Assembly: GCF_002968015.1 (NCBI RefSeq)
Contig: NZ_PUIP01000009.1
Location: forward strand, 124,001 to 188,000
DNA: 64,000 nucleotides
Reading direction: 5' to 3'
Source: Massilia phosphatilytica
Lineage (GTDB): Bacteria; Pseudomonadota; Gammaproteobacteria; Burkholderiales; Burkholderiaceae_D
Part shown: piece by piece, positions 15,806 through 25,562 of the stretch
Layout: the number at the start of each line of letters is the position of its first letter
Position numbering within the stretch: the first letter of the stretch is position 1
Program-made: the position numbers and the translations under genes
Notes under the pieces: generated by a model
Database searches by the model: none
Told to the model about the DNA's origin: nothing
The model's input: the letters and a program-made list of their open reading frames with translations, nothing else

Positions 15806-16899
15806 ACTCGATCATCGAAGCCGCACAGGCCAAACGGGCCGCTCCCGTATTGGCCACCTCGCCCATGACGCTGCACCTGCTGCAGGCGCACGAATACACC
15901 CGCTGGGACGCGTTCGTGCGCGCATGCCCGGACGCCACCTTCTTCCACCTGTCCGGCTGGCAGAAGGTGATCGAAGGCTCGTTCGGCATCAAGACCTGGT
16001 TCTACTACGTGCAGCAGGACGGCCAGATCCTCGGCGTGCTGCCGCTTGCCGAAATCAAGAGCCGCCTGTTCGGCCACTCGCTCGGTGCGATGCCGTTCTG
16101 CGTGTACGGCGGTCCCGCCGCGACGGACGATGGCGCGCGCAAGATGCTCGACCAGGCCGCGCACGAACTCGCGCAGCAGCTGGGCGTCGGCCACCTGGAA
16201 TACCGCGGCATGCAGCGCTTCCACCCGGACGAGCCAAGCTGGCACACGAAGGAACTGTACGTCACCTTCAGAAAAGAGATCACGAGCGACGACGAGGCCA
16301 ACATGAACGCCATCCCGCGCAAGCAGCGCGCGATGGTCCGCAAGGGCATCAAGCTGGGCCTGCGCGGCGAGGTCGATCAGAACGTCGACCGCATGTTCGA
16401 AGCCTATGCCCGCAGCGTGCATCGCCTGGGCACGCCGGTGTTCCCGAAAAAATACTTCGCCATGCTGCAGGAAGTCTTCGGCGACGAATGCGAAGTGCGG
16501 ACCATCGTCACGGACGACAACCGCCTCGTGGCCGCCGTGCTGTCGTTCTTCTGGCGCGACGAAGTCGTGCCCTACTACGGCGGCGGCACGGATCTCGCGC
16601 GCGAAGTGGCCGGCAACGACTTCATGTACTGGAACCTGATGCAGGCGGCGGCCGCGCGCGGTTGCCGGCTGTTCGACTTCGGCCGCAGCAAGCTGGGTAC
16701 CGGCGCCTACGACTTCAAGAAGAACTGGGGCTTCACGGCGCAGCACCTGCCGTACGAGTACAAGCTGTACGGCGCGACCGCGCTGCCGGACAACAATCCG
16801 CTGAACCCGAAATACCAGCTGTTCATCAAGATGTGGAAGAAGCTGCCGCTGCCGGTGGCGAACTTCATGGGTCCCTACATCGTCCGTAATCTGGGATAA
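15802..16899 (+). CDS. FemAB-family XrtA/PEP-CTERM-associated protein
   Basis: This 365-residue protein has a double GNAT-like fold of the FemAB type. Landmarks are FFHLSGWQKVIEGSFG near residue 55, PRKQRAMVRKGIKLGL in the middle, and FDFGRSKLGTGAYDFKKNWG near the end. FemAB proteins transfer aminoacyl groups from tRNA onto peptidoglycan. Members in exosortase loci have no tested substrate, and attachment of an amino acid or acyl group to the polysaccharide is a reasonable guess. It overlaps the deacetylase stop and lies 3 bases before the next gene. A second FemAB/GNAT-like gene occurs at 35498. Confidence 0.88.
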   Translation: MNSIIEAAQAKRAAPVLATSPMTLHLLQAHEYTRWDAFVRACPDATFFHLSGWQKVIEGSFGIKTWFYYVQQDGQILGVLPLAEIKSRLFGHSLGAMPFCVYGGPAATDDGARKMLDQAAHELAQQLGVGHLEYRGMQRFHPDEPSWHTKELYVTFRKEITSDDEANMNAIPRKQRAMVRKGIKLGLRGEVDQNVDRMFEAYARSVHRLGTPVFPKKYFAMLQEVFGDECEVRTIVTDDNRLVAAVLSFFWRDEVVPYYGGGTDLAREVAGNDFMYWNLMQAAAARGCRLFDFGRSKLGTGAYDFKKNWGFTAQHLPYEYKLYGATALPDNNPLNPKYQLFIKMWKKLPLPVANFMGPYIVRNLG

Positions 16900-16902
16900 G
16901 CG

Positions 16903-18105
16903 ATGGAAGACCTGCTGCTGCTGATCCACCGGATCCCGTACCCGCCCAACAAGGGCGACAAGATCCGCTCGTACCACCTGTTCAAGCACCTGGCCCGGCA
17001 CTACCGCGTCCACCTGGCCACGTTCGTGGACGATCCCGACGACTGGCAGTATGTGCCGCACGTCGAGGCGCTGTGCACCAGCAGCCATTTCGCCCGCATG
17101 AAGCCCCTGCTGGCGCGCGTGCGCAGCCTGCAGGCGCTGGTGAAGAACCGTTCGCTCTCGCTCGAATACTACCGCGACGCTGCGCTCGCGCGCTGGGTCG
17201 ACGACACCGTGGCAAAACACAAGATCGAGCGCGTGCTCGTGTTCTCGTCGTCGATGGCGCAGTATGCCGACCCGTACCGCTCGGCGCGCCGCGTCGTCGA
17301 TTTCGTCGACGTCGATTCGGACAAGTGGCGCCAGTACGCCGAACAGAAATCGTGGCCGATGAACTGGCTGTACCGCTACGAGGCGCGCCAGCTGCTCGCG
17401 TACGAACGCCGCGTGGCGCGCGATTACGATGCGTCGCTGTTCGTCTCGGCCCCCGAGGCGGACCTGTTCCGCCAGCTGGCGCCGGAAAGCACGGCCAAGA
17501 TCGGCCACTTCAACAACGGCGTCGATACCGATTACTTTTCGCCCGAGCAGCCGCATGCGAATCCGTACGCGCCGGGCGAACGCGCCGTCGTATTCACGGG
17601 CGCGATGGATTACTGGCCGAACGTGGATGCCGTGCAGTGGTTCGCGGCCGACGTCTTCCCGCGCCTGCGCGAGCGCTTCGACGACGTGAAGTTCTACATC
17701 GTCGGATCGCGCCCGGCGCCGGCCGTGCAGGAACTGGGCAAGCTGCCCGGCGTCGTCGTGACGGGCACCGTGCCGGACGTGCGGCCGTATATCGCGCATG
17801 CCGCCGTGTCGGTGGCGCCGCTGCGCATCGCGCGCGGCATCCAGAACAAGGTGCTGGAAGCGATGGCAATGGCGACGCCGGTCGTCGTGTCGCCGCAGGC
17901 GCTGGAAGGCATCGACGCCGTGCCGGGCAGCGAACTGGTACTGGCCGAAGATGCCGGCGCCTTCGTCGACGCCGTGAGCACGCTGCTGGACGGCCAGGAC
18001 AGCGCGGCCGCCGCGCTCGGCGCCGCCGCCCGCGCCAAGGTCCAGCGCCGCTACAGCTGGTCCAGCAACCTGGCCTGCATTGGAGAGAGTCTCGAATGTT
18101 CCTGA
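16903..18105 (+). CDS. PEP-CTERM/XrtA-system glycosyltransferase (TIGR03087-like)
   Basis: This 400-residue GT-B enzyme starts LLLLIHRIPYPPNKGDKIRS, the opening typical of this exosortase-linked group. The C-terminal lobe has VVFTGAMDYWPNVDAV, VVTGTVPDVRPYIAHA and the donor-binding KVLEAMAMATPVV. It is a cytoplasmic, peripheral-membrane enzyme expected to add one sugar to the lipid-linked repeat unit; donor unknown. It begins 3 bases after the FemAB gene and overlaps xrtA by 10 bases. Confidence 0.88.
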   Translation: MEDLLLLIHRIPYPPNKGDKIRSYHLFKHLARHYRVHLATFVDDPDDWQYVPHVEALCTSSHFARMKPLLARVRSLQALVKNRSLSLEYYRDAALARWVDDTVAKHKIERVLVFSSSMAQYADPYRSARRVVDFVDVDSDKWRQYAEQKSWPMNWLYRYEARQLLAYERRVARDYDASLFVSAPEADLFRQLAPESTAKIGHFNNGVDTDYFSPEQPHANPYAPGERAVVFTGAMDYWPNVDAVQWFAADVFPRLRERFDDVKFYIVGSRPAPAVQELGKLPGVVVTGTVPDVRPYIAHAAVSVAPLRIARGIQNKVLEAMAMATPVVVSPQALEGIDAVPGSELVLAEDAGAFVDAVSTLLDGQDSAAAALGAAARAKVQRRYSWSSNLACIGESLECS

Positions 18106-19673
18106 ATCCGCCGCCCGGCGTCATCAACGCCACGTCCGCCCCCATCTCGCGCCAGGGCACGGCCCTGATCGCGCTGGCCTTGCTCGCGCCGTTCCTGTTG
18201 TACCTGGGCACGGTACGCTCGATCATCTCGGTGTGGAACAGTTCCGAAACCTTCGCCCACGGCTACGTGATCCTGCCGATCAGCCTGTGGCTCATCTGGC
18301 GCCGGCGCGAGAATTTCAGCCTGTTCCCACCGAGGCCCTGGCCGCCCGCGCTGCTGCTGCTCGCGGTGCTCGGCGCCGGCTGGCTCGCGGCCCAGCTGGG
18401 CGAGGTGCAGGTCGTGTCGCAATACACGTTCGTCGCGATGTTCCCCGTCGCCGCGCTGGCCCTGTTCGGCCCGCGCCTGGCCGGCTCGCTCACCTTCCCC
18501 CTGCTGTTCGTGCTGTTCGCGGTGCCGTTCGGCGAAATCTTCGTGGCACCGCTGATCCAGTTCACGGCCGACTTCACGGTGTGGGCCGTGCGCGCCACCG
18601 GCATTCCCGTGCTGCGCAGCGGCACCCGCTTCGAACTGCCGACCGGCAGCTGGTCCGTGGTGGAAGCCTGCAGCGGCGTGCGCTACCTGATTTCCTCGAT
18701 CACGCTGGGCTGCCTGTACGCCTACCTCACCTACCGCTCCGCGGCCCGCCGCGCCCTGTTCGTGGGCCTGTCGGTCATCGTTCCCATCATCGCCAACGGC
18801 CTGCGCGCCTACATGATCGTGATGATCGGCCACCTGTCCGGCATGGAGCTGGCGACGGGCGTCGACCACATCATCTACGGCTGGCTGTTCTTCGGCCTCG
18901 TCATGTTCGTCATGTTCTGGATCGGCAGCTTCTGGCGCGAAGATACGGTCGCCGCGCCGGCCGTCGCATCGGCGACCACCGCAGCGCCGGACCGTCCCCT
19001 GTCTGCGCCCGCGCCGCTCGCACCCGGCACGCCCCCGCGCCTGCCGGCGATGGTGATCGGCGTCCTGCTCGTGTGCGCATTATGGCCCGCGCTGGCGCTG
19101 ATGGGCGAGCGCGCCAACCACAATGCGGCGCCCGTGCGCCTGGCCGACGTCGCCGTGACCGCGCCGCCGGCCGCCGACTTCGCGGACTGGAAACCGTTCT
19201 ACATGACGCCGGACGCGCGCTTCCACCGCGCCTACCAGGCCGGCAGCGTGCCCGTCAGCCTGACCGTCCTGTACTACCGCAACCAGAACCCGGACAAGAA
19301 CCTGATCAGCTCCATGAACCGCCTGAGCGGCTACGAGGATGCGTGGCACGAAGTCGAAGGCGCGGCGCGTGCCGAGACTGTCGCCGGTACGCCGGTGACG
19401 CTGCACGAGGGCATCCTGCGCACGCCGCAAGGGGCGATCATGGTCTGGTCGTTCAAATGGGTCGGCGGGCATTATACGGGCAGCGATCCGGTCGGCAAGC
19501 TGTGGCAGGCCGCGAACAAGGCGATGCTACGCGGCGACGACGGCGCCGCCGTGATGCTCGCGGTCCCATACGAGAACGACAAGGAACGCGCGCGTGCCGC
19601 GCTGCACCGCTTCCTGGCCGAACAGGGCCCGGCGCTGGACCAGGCGCTGAACGCGACCCGGACCCAGAAATAA
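18096..19673 (+). CDS. xrtA: Exosortase A fused to an EpsI domain
   Basis: This 525-residue inner-membrane protein has an exosortase N-terminal part of about 290 residues with roughly eight hydrophobic helices. The transpeptidase-like active site is complete: Cys192 in VEACSGVRYL, Arg237 in NGLRAYM and His258 in VDHIIYG. After an Ala/Pro linker (about 295-315) comes one more membrane segment and the periplasmic EpsI domain (from about 345; WKPFYMTPDARF, LTVLYYRNQ). Exosortases cleave or transfer PEP-CTERM proteins at the PEP motif, and the two PEP-CTERM genes at 2559 and 3778 are the obvious local substrates. Fusion of XrtA with EpsI is known in this family. The start overlaps the upstream gene (ATG inside its last codons). 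Confidence 0.93.
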   Translation: MFLNPPPGVINATSAPISRQGTALIALALLAPFLLYLGTVRSIISVWNSSETFAHGYVILPISLWLIWRRRENFSLFPPRPWPPALLLLAVLGAGWLAAQLGEVQVVSQYTFVAMFPVAALALFGPRLAGSLTFPLLFVLFAVPFGEIFVAPLIQFTADFTVWAVRATGIPVLRSGTRFELPTGSWSVVEACSGVRYLISSITLGCLYAYLTYRSAARRALFVGLSVIVPIIANGLRAYMIVMIGHLSGMELATGVDHIIYGWLFFGLVMFVMFWIGSFWREDTVAAPAVASATTAAPDRPLSAPAPLAPGTPPRLPAMVIGVLLVCALWPALALMGERANHNAAPVRLADVAVTAPPAADFADWKPFYMTPDARFHRAYQAGSVPVSLTVLYYRNQNPDKNLISSMNRLSGYEDAWHEVEGAARAETVAGTPVTLHEGILRTPQGAIMVWSFKWVGGHYTGSDPVGKLWQAANKAMLRGDDGAAVMLAVPYENDKERARAALHRFLAEQGPALDQALNATRTQK

Positions 19674-19704
19674 TATAACGCGACAACAAGAACGGAATAC
19701 GACC

Positions 19705-20922
19705 ATGCGTGTACTGCACGTCCTCGACCACTCGATCCCGCTGCACAGCGGCTATACCTTCCGCACCCGGTCGATCCTGCGCGAACAGCGTGCGCTCGGC
19801 TGGGAAACCTTCCACGTCACCGGCGCCAAGCAGAATTCCGGCGACATGCTGGAAGAAACCGTCGACGGCCTGCACTTCTACCGCACGCCCGAATCGAAGG
19901 GCGCGCTGGCGAAGATGCCCGTGCTGAACCAGGTGAACGTGATCGACGGCCTGGCCAAGCGCCTGGCCGAGATCATCCCGCTCGTGAAACCGGACGTCCT
20001 GCATGCGCACTCGCCGTCGCTGAACGCGATCGCCGCGCTGCGCGCCGGCAAGCGCTTTAACATCCCCGTCGTGTACGAAGTGCGCGCGTTCTGGGAAGAC
20101 GCCGCCGTCGACCACGGCACCAGCACGGAGAACGGCCTGCGCTACCGCCTCACGCGCGCGCTCGAGACCTATGCGCTGAAGCAGGCTGATGCCGTCACCA
20201 CCATCTGCGAGGGCCTGCGCAAGGATATCGTCGCGCGCGGCGTCCCGGCCGACAAGGTCACGGTGATCCCGAATGCGGTCGACATCGAGAAATTCTCGAT
20301 GGGCGGCACGCCCGACGTCGCGCTGAAGGAACAACTGGGCCTGGGCGGATCGCGCCTGATCGGCTTCATCGGCTCGTTCTACGCCTACGAAGGCCTGGAC
20401 GTGCTGCTGCGCGCCGTGCCGAAGCTCGTCGCGCGCATGCCGGACCTGCGCGTGCTGCTCGTCGGCGGCGGTCCGCAGGACGCCCAGCTGCGCCAGATGG
20501 CGAAGGACCTGAACATTGCCGACAAGGTCGTGTTCACGGGCCGCGTGCCGCACGACCAGGTCAACAAGTACTACGACCTGCTCGACGTGCTCGTGTACCC
20601 GCGCCTGTCGATGCGCCTGACCGACCTCGTCACGCCGCTCAAGCCCCTGGAAGCGATGGCACAGGGCCGCATCCTGGCCGCATCCGACGTCGGCGGCCAC
20701 CTCGAGCTGATCGCCGACGGCAAGACCGGCGTGCTGTTCCGCGCCGACGATCCGGACTCGCTGGCCGACAAGGTCGGCGCGCTGCTCGGCGCGCACGACA
20801 CGTGGCCGCAACTGCGCCAGGCCGGCCGCCACTACGTCGAGACGGAACGCAACTGGAAGGTCAGCGTGGGCCGCTATCCGGCCATCTACGGCCGCCTCAC
20901 GCAAAAGGCACTGGCGGCATGA
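19705..20922 (+). CDS. PEP-CTERM/XrtA-system glycosyltransferase (TIGR04063-like)
   Basis: This 405-residue GT4-type enzyme has an N-terminal acceptor lobe opening MRVLHVLDHSIPLHSGYTFR, a sequence characteristic of the exosortase-linked TIGR04063 group. The donor lobe has LIGFIGSFYAYEGLD and LKPLEAMAQGRILAASDVGG with the catalytic-side Glu. It is a cytoplasmic enzyme, probably retaining, acting on the lipid-linked glycan. It follows xrtA by 31 bases and precedes another glycosyltransferase by 13. Confidence 0.88.
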   Translation: MRVLHVLDHSIPLHSGYTFRTRSILREQRALGWETFHVTGAKQNSGDMLEETVDGLHFYRTPESKGALAKMPVLNQVNVIDGLAKRLAEIIPLVKPDVLHAHSPSLNAIAALRAGKRFNIPVVYEVRAFWEDAAVDHGTSTENGLRYRLTRALETYALKQADAVTTICEGLRKDIVARGVPADKVTVIPNAVDIEKFSMGGTPDVALKEQLGLGGSRLIGFIGSFYAYEGLDVLLRAVPKLVARMPDLRVLLVGGGPQDAQLRQMAKDLNIADKVVFTGRVPHDQVNKYYDLLDVLVYPRLSMRLTDLVTPLKPLEAMAQGRILAASDVGGHLELIADGKTGVLFRADDPDSLADKVGALLGAHDTWPQLRQAGRHYVETERNWKVSVGRYPAIYGRLTQKALAA

Positions 20923-20935
20923 TGAAGGCTCGACG

Positions 20936-22102
20936 ATGAATGCGCCAGAACATGCACTCGCCCCGGCCGCCGTCGACACGCGGCCGCTCGTCGTGCACCT
21001 CGTGTATTCGCTCGGCGTGGGCGGCCTGGAGACGCTGCTCGTCGACTGCATCAACCGCATGCCGGCGTGGCGCCACGCCGTCGTCTGCCTGACGACCTAC
21101 ACGTCGTTCGCGGACCGCATCGCCCGCCGCGACATCGAGCTGCATGCGCTCGGCAAGCCGCCCGGTCTCGGCCTCGGCACGCACCTGACGTTCTGGCGCC
21201 TGATGCGGCGCCTGCGCCCCACCGTGCTGCACACGTATAACCTGGCCGCGCTGGAGTACGCGTTCACGGCGACCATGGCCGGGGTCCCCGTGCGCATCCA
21301 CGCGGAGCACGGCCGCGACGCGAGCGACCCGCACGGCCTGAACCCGAAGCACAACTTCCTGCGCCGCCGCCTCGTCCCGTTCGTCGACCGCTTCATTCCC
21401 GTCTCCGAAGACCTGAACCGCTGGCTCGGCGACGTCGTGCGCATCCCCGCCGCGAAGACGCTGTTCATCAAGAACGGCGTCGACACGGACAAGTACGCAC
21501 CCGGCGGCACGCCCGCCGCGGATGCGCCGTTCGCGGCAGACGACATCGTCATCGGCACCGTCGCCCGCGTGCAGGATGTCAAGAACCACCGCGCCCTCGT
21601 CGATGCATTCGCACGGCTGCGTGCGCAGCTGCCGGACCTGGCGCCGCGCCTGAAGCTGGCGATCGTCGGCGACGGTCCGCTGCTGCCGGCCGTGCGCGAC
21701 CAGGTGACGAGCCTCGGCCTCGACGGCGCCGTGTGGCTGCCGGGTGCGCGCGCGGACATCGCGGCCGTGCTACACACGTTCTCGATCTTCGCCCTACCCT
21801 CGCTGGCCGAAGGCACGCCCGTGTCGATGCTGGAAGCGATGGCGTGCGGCCTGCCCGTCGTCGCCTCGCGCGTCGGCGGCATCCCGGAAGTCGTCGACGA
21901 AGGCGGGCAAGGCCTCCTGGTACCGGTCGGCGACGTCGACGCATTGGCGGACGCGCTGGCGCGCTATGCGCAGGATGCCGGCCTGCGTACCGCCCATGGC
22001 CGCGCGGCACGCGTGCGCGTGGAAGACCGTTTCAGCCTGCGCGCCATGGTGGCCGCGTACGGCGCGCTGTACGACGGACTTTGCCGAAACAAGGCACACT
22101 GA
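20936..22102 (+). CDS. PEP-CTERM/XrtA-system glycosyltransferase (TIGR03088-like)
   Basis: This 388-residue GT4-type enzyme opens VVHLVYSLGVGGLETLLVDC, carries the acceptor-lobe segment EHGRDASDPHGLNPKHN, and has a typical donor lobe with VARVQDVKNHRAL and SLAEGTPVSMLEAMACG (E-x7-E region). It fits the exosortase A-associated TIGR03088 group. It would add a sugar to the growing repeat unit in the cytoplasm. It is in the same operon, 13 bases after the previous glycosyltransferase. Confidence 0.88.
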   Translation: MNAPEHALAPAAVDTRPLVVHLVYSLGVGGLETLLVDCINRMPAWRHAVVCLTTYTSFADRIARRDIELHALGKPPGLGLGTHLTFWRLMRRLRPTVLHTYNLAALEYAFTATMAGVPVRIHAEHGRDASDPHGLNPKHNFLRRRLVPFVDRFIPVSEDLNRWLGDVVRIPAAKTLFIKNGVDTDKYAPGGTPAADAPFAADDIVIGTVARVQDVKNHRALVDAFARLRAQLPDLAPRLKLAIVGDGPLLPAVRDQVTSLGLDGAVWLPGARADIAAVLHTFSIFALPSLAEGTPVSMLEAMACGLPVVASRVGGIPEVVDEGGQGLLVPVGDVDALADALARYAQDAGLRTAHGRAARVRVEDRFSLRAMVAAYGALYDGLCRNKAH

Positions 22103-22144
22103 CGCGTTACCGTTTCACCTCTCGACAAGCAAGAAAGCCAAATC

Positions 22145-24052
22145 ATGTGCGGAATAGTCGGAATCTTTGACACCCAGGGCAACCGGGAGATCGACCGCGA
22201 AGCGCTACGGCGCATGAACGAAAGCCAGCATCACCGCGGTCCCGACGAAGGCGAGCTGTATCTGGAAAAAGCCCTGGGCATGGGCCACCGCCGCCTGTCC
22301 GTGATCGACGTGGCCACGGGCCAGCAGCCGTTCCTGAACGCGGCGCGCGACGTGGCCCTCGTCTTCAACGGCGAGATCTACAACTACCGACAGCTCCGCG
22401 ACGAACTGGTCGCGCTGGGCCACGCGTTCCGCACGAAGTCCGACACGGAAGTCGTCATGAACGCCTGGATCGCGTGGGGCGAGGATTGCGTGCGCCGGCT
22501 GCGCGGCATGTTCGCGTTCGGCGTGTGGGACCGCAGGAAGCAGACGCTGTTCCTCGCGCGCGACCACGTGGGCGTGAAGCCAATGTTCTATTCGCTGCTG
22601 CCCAGTGGCCTGTTCGTGTTCGGCTCGGAACTGAAGTCGATCATGACCTTCCCCGAACTGTCGCGCAAGCTGAACCCGCGCGCCGTCGAGGATTACTTCG
22701 CCTACGGCTATGTGCCGGAGCCGAACACCATCTTCCACAACGCTTATAAACTCAGCCCCGGCCACTCGATCCTGCTGAAGGTCGGCGACCGGGCCGTGAC
22801 GCCTGTGCGCTGGTGGGACCTCGCGTTCAACGTCGCGCCGGCGCGGCCGGAAGCGGACGTGGAGGCCGAACTGATCGAGCGCGTGCGCGAAGCGGTGAAA
22901 AGCCAGATGGAAGCCGAGGTGCCCCTGGGTGCCTTCCTGTCCGGCGGCGTGGATTCCAGCGCCGTCGTCGCAATGATGGCGGGCGAACGGGACGGCACGG
23001 TCAGCGAAGGCGTGACGACGTGCTCGATCGGCTTCGACGATCCGGAGTTCGACGAGACCCAGTATGCGATGCAGGTGGCGCAGCGCTACCGCACGCACCA
23101 TCATGCGCAGATCGTCGACAAGGACGACTACGGCCTGATCGACACGCTCGCGCATTTGTACGACGAACCGTTCGCGGACAGCTCCGCGATCCCGACCTAC
23201 CGCGTGTGCCAGCTGGCGCGCCGCCACGTGACGGTGGCGCTGTCGGGCGATGGCGGCGACGAGAATTTTGCAGGCTACCGCCGCTACCGCTTCGCGATGG
23301 CCGAGCACAGCGTGCGCTCGAAGGTGCCGGAAGCGATCCGCAAACCGCTGTTCGGCACCCTGGGCAGCCTGTATCCGAAGGCCGACTGGGCACCGCGCGT
23401 GTTCCGCGCCAAGACGACGTTCGAATCCATCGCGCGCGACCTCGTCGAAGGTTACTTCCACGGCGTGTCCCGCCTGCCGGACCGCCAGCGCGACCTGCTG
23501 TTTTCGGATACGTTCAGGAGCGACCTGCAGGGCTACCGCGCGATCGACGTGATGCGCGCGCATGCGAAAGAGGCGCCGACCGATGATCCGCTGTCGCTGA
23601 TCCAGTACCTCGATTTCAAGACCTGGCTGCCGGGCGACATCCTGACGAAGGTCGATCGCGCCAGCATGGCCCACTCGCTGGAAGTACGCGTACCGCTGCT
23701 CGACCACGAATTCTGCGAATACGCGGCGACGCTGCCCCCGAGCCTGAAACTGCGCGGCGGCGAAGGCAAGTACATCCTCAAGAAGTCGCTGGAGCCGCAC
23801 CTGCCGCACGACATCATGTACCGCTCCAAGAAGGGCTTCTCGATCCCGCTGGCGGCCTGGCTGCGCGGCCCGCTGCGCGACGCCGTGCGCGAGGCCGTGC
23901 TGGGCGCGCGCCTCGTCGATACCGGCATCTTCAACCGCCGCTACCTGGAAAAGCTGGTGGCCGAGCACCACGCGGGCACGGCCGACCACAGCGTGGCGTT
24001 ATGGTCGCTGATGATGTTCGACGCGTTCCTGCGGGTGAGCGTCGAGTCGTAA
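22145..24052 (+). CDS. XrtA/PEP-CTERM-system amidotransferase (asparagine synthetase-like)
   Basis: This 635-residue protein begins MCGIVGIFD, where Cys2 is the glutaminase nucleophile. Residues to about 200 form the class II glutamine amidotransferase domain. The C-terminal synthetase domain contains the pyrophosphate loop FLSGGVDSS and later ALSGDGGDENFAGY. It resembles AsnB but belongs to a group found in exosortase A clusters. Transfer of ammonia to a sugar carboxylate, giving an amide such as a uronamide, is plausible because a nucleotide-sugar dehydrogenase is encoded at 51321 (inference). Spacing to its neighbours is 42 and 44 bases, wider than in the upstream operon. Confidence 0.9.
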   Translation: MCGIVGIFDTQGNREIDREALRRMNESQHHRGPDEGELYLEKALGMGHRRLSVIDVATGQQPFLNAARDVALVFNGEIYNYRQLRDELVALGHAFRTKSDTEVVMNAWIAWGEDCVRRLRGMFAFGVWDRRKQTLFLARDHVGVKPMFYSLLPSGLFVFGSELKSIMTFPELSRKLNPRAVEDYFAYGYVPEPNTIFHNAYKLSPGHSILLKVGDRAVTPVRWWDLAFNVAPARPEADVEAELIERVREAVKSQMEAEVPLGAFLSGGVDSSAVVAMMAGERDGTVSEGVTTCSIGFDDPEFDETQYAMQVAQRYRTHHHAQIVDKDDYGLIDTLAHLYDEPFADSSAIPTYRVCQLARRHVTVALSGDGGDENFAGYRRYRFAMAEHSVRSKVPEAIRKPLFGTLGSLYPKADWAPRVFRAKTTFESIARDLVEGYFHGVSRLPDRQRDLLFSDTFRSDLQGYRAIDVMRAHAKEAPTDDPLSLIQYLDFKTWLPGDILTKVDRASMAHSLEVRVPLLDHEFCEYAATLPPSLKLRGGEGKYILKKSLEPHLPHDIMYRSKKGFSIPLAAWLRGPLRDAVREAVLGARLVDTGIFNRRYLEKLVAEHHAGTADHSVALWSLMMFDAFLRVSVES

Positions 24053-24096
24053 CCTGCACGCCCTGTCCGAACCTCTCTCCGTAAAGCTGCCCCGCC

Positions 24097-25437
24097 ATGC
24101 GTGACGTCCTACTGCTGCTGATGATGCTCGCCAGCCTTCCCTACGCCTTCAAGCGTCCGATCGTTGGCGTCCTGGTGTATGCCGTCTTCAGCCTGATGAG
24201 CCCACACCGGCTCTCCTACGGCTTCGCCTATTACTTTCCGTTCGCGATGATCCTGGCGGCCGTCACGGTCCTGAGCCTGCTGGCATCGAAAGAGCAGAAA
24301 AAGCTGCCATTCACGCCGCCGGTCATCCAGCTGATGCTCTTCACCGCCTGGATCACCCTGACCACGTTCTTCGCACAGAATCCGGACGGGGCGTGGACCG
24401 AATGGAATCGCGTCATCAAGACGATGCTGATGACGTTCCTGACGATCATGACGGTCCGCACCGTCAACGACGTCAAGGCGTTGCTGCTCACCATCGGGTT
24501 GTCGCTCGGCTTCTGGGGATTCAAGGGCGGCGTGTGGACCATCCTGAGCGGCGGCCACAACGGCGTCCTCGGTCCGCAAAATACGTATATCGGCGATAAC
24601 AATACCCTGGCGCTGGCGATGGTCACGACCGTCCCCCTGCTGGTGGCACTCGCCGGCATCGCCCCGACCAAATGGACCAAACGCATTGCCCTCGGCCTGG
24701 CCGTGCTGACTGCGGTCTCCGCCCTGGGCTCGTATTCGCGCGGTGCACTGCTGGGTGGCCTGGCGATGGCGTTCTTCCTGTGGCTGAAATCCAATTCCAA
24801 GGCCAAGACCGGTGCAGTCCTGCTGCTGCTGATCCCGATCCTGCTGACCGCGATGCCGGCCGAATGGACGGGACGCATGCACACGATCGACAACTACCAG
24901 GAAGACGGGTCGGCGATGGGACGCATCAATGCGTGGCAATTCGCGATCAATGTCGCCAACCACTTCCCGCTCGGCGGTGGTTTCATTTGCTTCACGGCGC
25001 CGATGTATCAACAATTCGCGCCCAACCCGAACTACGTCGTCGTTGCGCACAGTATTTATTTCCAGGTGCTGGGCGAACATGGTTACCTGGGGCTGTTCCT
25101 GTTCCTGATCCTGTTCTTCCTGATGTGGCGCACCGGCACGCGCATCATTCGCAAGTGCGGCACGAACCCGGAATACGCCTGGGCGCTAGTGACCGCCAGG
25201 ATGTGCCAGGTCAGCATCATCGGCTACCTGACGGCCGGTGCTTTCCTGGCGATGGCGTTTTACGAGCTGCCCTACTACATCCTGGCCGTCCTGGTCAGTA
25301 TCGAGAAAGTCCTGTTCCTCGCGCCCCAGCCCGACAACACGCCGCCGATGTACGTGCCTTTCCTGATGCCCAAGCCGAAACCTCGCCCCGGGGGCCAGGT
25401 CGGCGCCGCGGCCTCTACGCGCCTGCCCCGGCGTTGA
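24097..25437 (+). CDS. Wzy/O-antigen ligase-like protein, exosortase A-associated
   Basis: This 446-residue polytopic membrane protein has about ten hydrophobic segments. It has the O-antigen ligase/polymerase pattern: SYSRGALLGGLAMAFFLWL in the middle and a large periplasmic loop (WTGRMHTIDNYQEDGSAMGR) before VVVAHSIYFQVLGEHGYLGL, a conserved His-containing block. The C-terminal tail is Pro-rich and cytoplasmic. Family members in exosortase loci are annotated as putative O-glycosylation ligases. It could either polymerise repeat units (no other Wzy is visible) or attach glycan to a protein; sequence alone does not decide. Confidence 0.85.
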   Translation: MRDVLLLLMMLASLPYAFKRPIVGVLVYAVFSLMSPHRLSYGFAYYFPFAMILAAVTVLSLLASKEQKKLPFTPPVIQLMLFTAWITLTTFFAQNPDGAWTEWNRVIKTMLMTFLTIMTVRTVNDVKALLLTIGLSLGFWGFKGGVWTILSGGHNGVLGPQNTYIGDNNTLALAMVTTVPLLVALAGIAPTKWTKRIALGLAVLTAVSALGSYSRGALLGGLAMAFFLWLKSNSKAKTGAVLLLLIPILLTAMPAEWTGRMHTIDNYQEDGSAMGRINAWQFAINVANHFPLGGGFICFTAPMYQQFAPNPNYVVVAHSIYFQVLGEHGYLGLFLFLILFFLMWRTGTRIIRKCGTNPEYAWALVTARMCQVSIIGYLTAGAFLAMAFYELPYYILAVLVSIEKVLFLAPQPDNTPPMYVPFLMPKPKPRPGGQVGAAASTRLPRR

Positions 25438-25562
25438 CTTGCATCAGGAAAAATGCTTTCATCTGATACTAAAGACAATGTTTGGCAGCCCGTCGAGCCT
25501 GACGGGGGCTCATGGCCATTCCACGCCGGCACCGCTTTCACCACGCATACAAGGAACGGCAC

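Noticed and set aside
25491..25515. CCCGTC/GACGGG hairpin before the first acyltransferase gene as a terminator
   Set aside because: No T-run follows, and the gene continues the same strand with operon-like context.
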